A program made the translations under genes and the position numbers. Below are positions 6,622-8,511 of a DNA stretch of 8,511 nt, piece after piece. The notes beneath the pieces were generated by a model. That model did not search any database and was not told the origin of the DNA. It saw nothing but the letters and a program-made list of their open reading frames with translations. The stretch covers positions 1 through 8,511 of the forward strand of contig WJKO01000351.1 in assembly GCA_014729055.1 (NCBI GenBank), read 5' to 3'. Each line of letters starts with the position of its first letter. The stretch's first letter is position 1. This stretch comes from Promethearchaeota archaeon. GTDB taxonomy: Archaea > Asgardarchaeota > Lokiarchaeia > Sigyniarchaeales > Promethearchaeaceae.

Positions 6622-6648
6622 AAAAAAGTAAAAATGCAAAAAAGTAAA
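6622..6648 (+). repeat. Short direct repeat in the hydrolase leader
   Basis: The 11-mer AAAAAAGTAAA occurs at 6622-6632 and again at 6638-6648, a 16-nt period, followed by related AAATAAGTAA. It places two five-codon mini-frames (starting at 6614 and 6634) just ahead of the gene. Low complexity makes chance a real explanation. Confidence 0.5.
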
Positions 6649-6656
6649 TAAGTAAT

Positions 6657-8342
6657 ATGAAAAAGATGAATAATTCGAATGCTAATCTCGAAAATCCATT
6701 TGGTTTATCAGCACCAAGATTTGAACAATATTTAGAATTTCCAGCACGACGATCGCCAATAGTATGCAAAAATGGGGTTGTAGCTACAAGCCAGCCGTTA
6801 GCAGCTCAAGCAGGACTTTCCATTCTACAAAAAGGGGGGAATGCTGCTGATGCAGCTGTCGCCACAGCTGCTGCACTAAATGTAGTTGAACCAATGTCTA
6901 CGGGTGTCGGAGGAGATTGTTTTTGCCTATTTTTTAATGCAAAGAAGAAAAAAGTCTATGGAATTAACGGGAGTGGTCGTTGTCCAGCAGAATTGACAAT
7001 CGAAAAGATTAGAGAAGATGGCATCATCAAAAACAAGTTACCCGCAAGCAGCCCACACGCGGTAACCGTTCCTGGAACTGTTGCTGGTTGGATCGATACA
7101 ATTGAGAAATTTGGTACTATGCCAATTAATACTATATTAAAACCTGCTATAAGCCTAGCGCGTAATGGATTTCCCGTTAGTCCACTAATTGCCTTGGCAT
7201 GGTCAATGGGTCAGGTAAAGTTATGGAGGACAGAACATGGAAAAGAACTACTTAAAAATGGGAAATCGCCGATGCCCGGGGAAATCTTCAGAAATCGCAG
7301 TTTAGCAAACGTTCTAACGGAGATATCAGAAAAAGGTGAAGTTGGGTTCTATCAAGGTTGGGTGGCTGATCGAATCATAGAAATACTTAAGGATAAAGGA
7401 GCAATGATGACACATGAAGATCTAAAAGGTCATACATCTAAGATTGTTAAACCAATAAGAACAAATTATCGTGGAATAGATGTATATGAAATCCCTCCAA
7501 ATGGTCAAGGAATCACTGCACTTATTGCATTAAATATTTTAGAAGAATTCAACATTGCAGAATTGGATATATACTCTGCAGATTATTATCATATTTTAAT
7601 TGAAGCATTACGACTCGCATTTTCAGATGCGAAATACTGGATTGCCGATCCAGAATTTCAGTACATCCCCATCCAACAATTAATATCTAAAGAATATTCA
7701 AAAGATAGAGCAAAGCTCGTTAATTTAAATAAGGCAACTCTTGATCATCAACATGGAGTTTTCGAGGATCATTCCGATACTGTATATCTTTCGGTCGTTG
7801 ATGGCTTCGGGAACGCTTGCAGTTTTATTAACAGTAATTATGCTGCATTTGGCACGGGAATTGTACCAAAAAGCACAGGATTTGTATTACAAAATCGCGG
7901 TGCATGTTTTATATTGGATCCAGATCATCCAAACGCGTTAGAACCGAATAAACGACCTTATCATACAATAATTCCGGGAATGGCTACGAAAGATGGAGAA
8001 TTATATGCTTCGTTTGGTGTAATGGGAGGCATTATGCAACCACAAGGTCACGTGCAAGTGTTAAGTAAAATGATAGACCATGGATATGAACCACAAACTG
8101 CACTTAATGCACCCAGGTTTTGCATTCATGGAGGGAATCCAAATGGTGCAGTTCACTTAGAAGAGGGTATTTCAGAAGATATCATCCATGAATTAAAGAA
8201 ACGAGGACATCATATTATTCATACAATAAAATTACAGCGACATATATTTGGAAATGGACAAATTATTAGAAGAAACGAAAAAAATGGTGTATTATGGGCT
8301 GGGTCAGAACCTCGTTGTGATGGCTGTGCTTATGGGTTTTAA
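6657..8342 (+). CDS. Gamma-glutamyltranspeptidase-family Ntn-hydrolase, YwrD/HpxW-like branch
   Basis: This 561-residue protein belongs to the family whose single-chain precursor cuts itself to expose an N-terminal threonine nucleophile. The large-subunit start shows VVATSQPLAAQAGLSILQKG (41-60), GGNAADAAVATAAALNVVEP (60-79) and STGVGGDCF (81-89). The cleavage region reads DHSDTVYLSVVDGFGNACSF (371-390), with T375 the likely nucleophile. FGTGIV (398-403), QNRGACF (412-418), KRPYHTIIP (432-440) and GVMGGIMQPQGHVQV (454-468) follow, and the tail AGSEPRCDGCAYGF is family-typical. QNRGA and DTVYLSVVD mark the branch that includes YwrD and oxamate amidohydrolase HpxW, rather than classical glutathione-cleaving GGT. 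No signal peptide is present, so it should act in the cytoplasm. It is a hydrolase of gamma-glutamyl compounds or a related amide; the substrate is open. ATG 6657 is used; 6666 is a possible alternative, as no Shine-Dalgarno site decides it. Confidence 0.92.
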   Translation: MKKMNNSNANLENPFGLSAPRFEQYLEFPARRSPIVCKNGVVATSQPLAAQAGLSILQKGGNAADAAVATAAALNVVEPMSTGVGGDCFCLFFNAKKKKVYGINGSGRCPAELTIEKIREDGIIKNKLPASSPHAVTVPGTVAGWIDTIEKFGTMPINTILKPAISLARNGFPVSPLIALAWSMGQVKLWRTEHGKELLKNGKSPMPGEIFRNRSLANVLTEISEKGEVGFYQGWVADRIIEILKDKGAMMTHEDLKGHTSKIVKPIRTNYRGIDVYEIPPNGQGITALIALNILEEFNIAELDIYSADYYHILIEALRLAFSDAKYWIADPEFQYIPIQQLISKEYSKDRAKLVNLNKATLDHQHGVFEDHSDTVYLSVVDGFGNACSFINSNYAAFGTGIVPKSTGFVLQNRGACFILDPDHPNALEPNKRPYHTIIPGMATKDGELYASFGVMGGIMQPQGHVQVLSKMIDHGYEPQTALNAPRFCIHGGNPNGAVHLEEGISEDIIHELKKRGHHIIHTIKLQRHIFGNGQIIRRNEKNGVLWAGSEPRCDGCAYGF

Positions 8343-8511
8343 GCTCTTTTTGGCTTCAGTTTATCCATATATTCTCTGGGAACGATATCAACCAACCAAA
8401 CCCCATTGTCACTTAAAAAAAACTTGTATCCGTTCTCTGCCATCTTTTGTGCAAAAATTCTGTAAACGACGGGTTGTCCTCTCCGTTTGCCGACGTTCAT
8501 CGCTGTAGGAA
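8339..8511 (-). CDS. kptA: RNA 2'-phosphotransferase (Tpt1/KptA family), C-terminal part
   Basis: A minus-strand frame runs from the right edge to a TAA at 8341-8339, giving 57 complete codons; the start lies outside the window. MNVGKRRGQPVVYRIFA corresponds to the family's VGxRxGxPVV stretch with a conserved Arg, and KFFLSDNGVWLVDIVPREY corresponds to the near-C-terminal FYLSxNGVWLTxxVPxxY motif. Tpt1/KptA enzymes remove an internal 2'-phosphate from RNA, using NAD+ as acceptor and releasing ADP-ribose 1'',2''-cyclic phosphate; in archaea and eukaryotes this is tied to tRNA splicing or RNA repair. The N-terminal half with the other catalytic residues is not visible, so intactness cannot be judged. 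Its stop codon overlaps that of the convergent hydrolase gene by four bases. Confidence 0.82.
   Translation of the reverse strand, partial: PTAMNVGKRRGQPVVYRIFAQKMAENGYKFFLSDNGVWLVDIVPREYMDKLKPKRA

Noticed and set aside
6560..6769. Minus-strand 69-codon open frame upstream of the thiolase
   Set aside because: It overlaps the conserved N terminus of the hydrolase and its A-rich leader; the Phe/Leu-rich C-terminal part simply reflects reversed poly-A.
7741..7941. Plus-strand 66-codon frame inside the hydrolase
   Set aside because: Out of frame across the conserved processing-site region of the GGT family; no supporting features.
8248..8508. Plus-strand 86-codon frame at the right end
   Set aside because: Overlaps the hydrolase 3' end out of frame and is antisense to the KptA motifs, which give a far better explanation of 8343-8511.

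Overview
This AT-rich window is most likely from an uncultured archaeon. The archaeal signs are a thiolase followed directly by a DUF35 zinc-ribbon/OB-fold protein, A/T-rich TATA-like boxes about 25 nt ahead of several start codons (some implying leaderless mRNAs), T-tract rather than hairpin-type ends, and a KptA-type tRNA 2'-phosphotransferase. An Asgard-type or another low-GC mesophilic lineage would fit, but the sequence alone does not settle the phylum. No rRNA, tRNA, CRISPR array, insertion sequence or phage gene was found.

Layout, left to right: (1) the first 283 residues of an ABC exporter half-transporter (minus strand, running off the left edge); (2) a complete ArsB/NhaD/SLC13-like ion-transporter-superfamily permease (minus); (3) a KamA-type lysine 2,3-aminomutase (minus); (4) a D-Ala-D-Ala-ligase-like ATP-grasp ligase (minus); (5) a DUF35 acyl-CoA-binding partner protein (minus); (6) a thiolase of the archaeal/SCP-X type (minus); (7) a divergent gamma-glutamyltranspeptidase-family Ntn-hydrolase of the YwrD/HpxW branch (plus); (8) the C-terminal 57 codons of an RNA 2'-phosphotransferase (minus), whose stop codon overlaps that of the hydrolase.

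Functional grouping: genes 6 then 5 form a tight operon (Shine-Dalgarno overlapping the upstream stop codon) and probably make a thiolase:DUF35 complex for acyl-CoA condensation or cleavage. HMG-CoA synthase, the usual third member in archaea, is not adjacent. Genes 4, 3 and 2 are co-directional with gaps of 46 and 79 nt. The aminomutase keeps every residue expected for lysine to beta-lysine conversion but lacks the zinc-binding tail of the clostridial enzyme. The ligase has the ATP-grasp core but altered substrate loops. The most interesting hypothesis is that the pair makes a beta-lysine-containing dipeptide or conjugate, with the permease possibly involved in its transport. This is inferred from gene order and active-site residues, not demonstrated.

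There is no gene-free stretch longer than about 210 bases. The largest gaps (4571-4779 and 6503-6656) hold promoter-like and terminator-like sequence.
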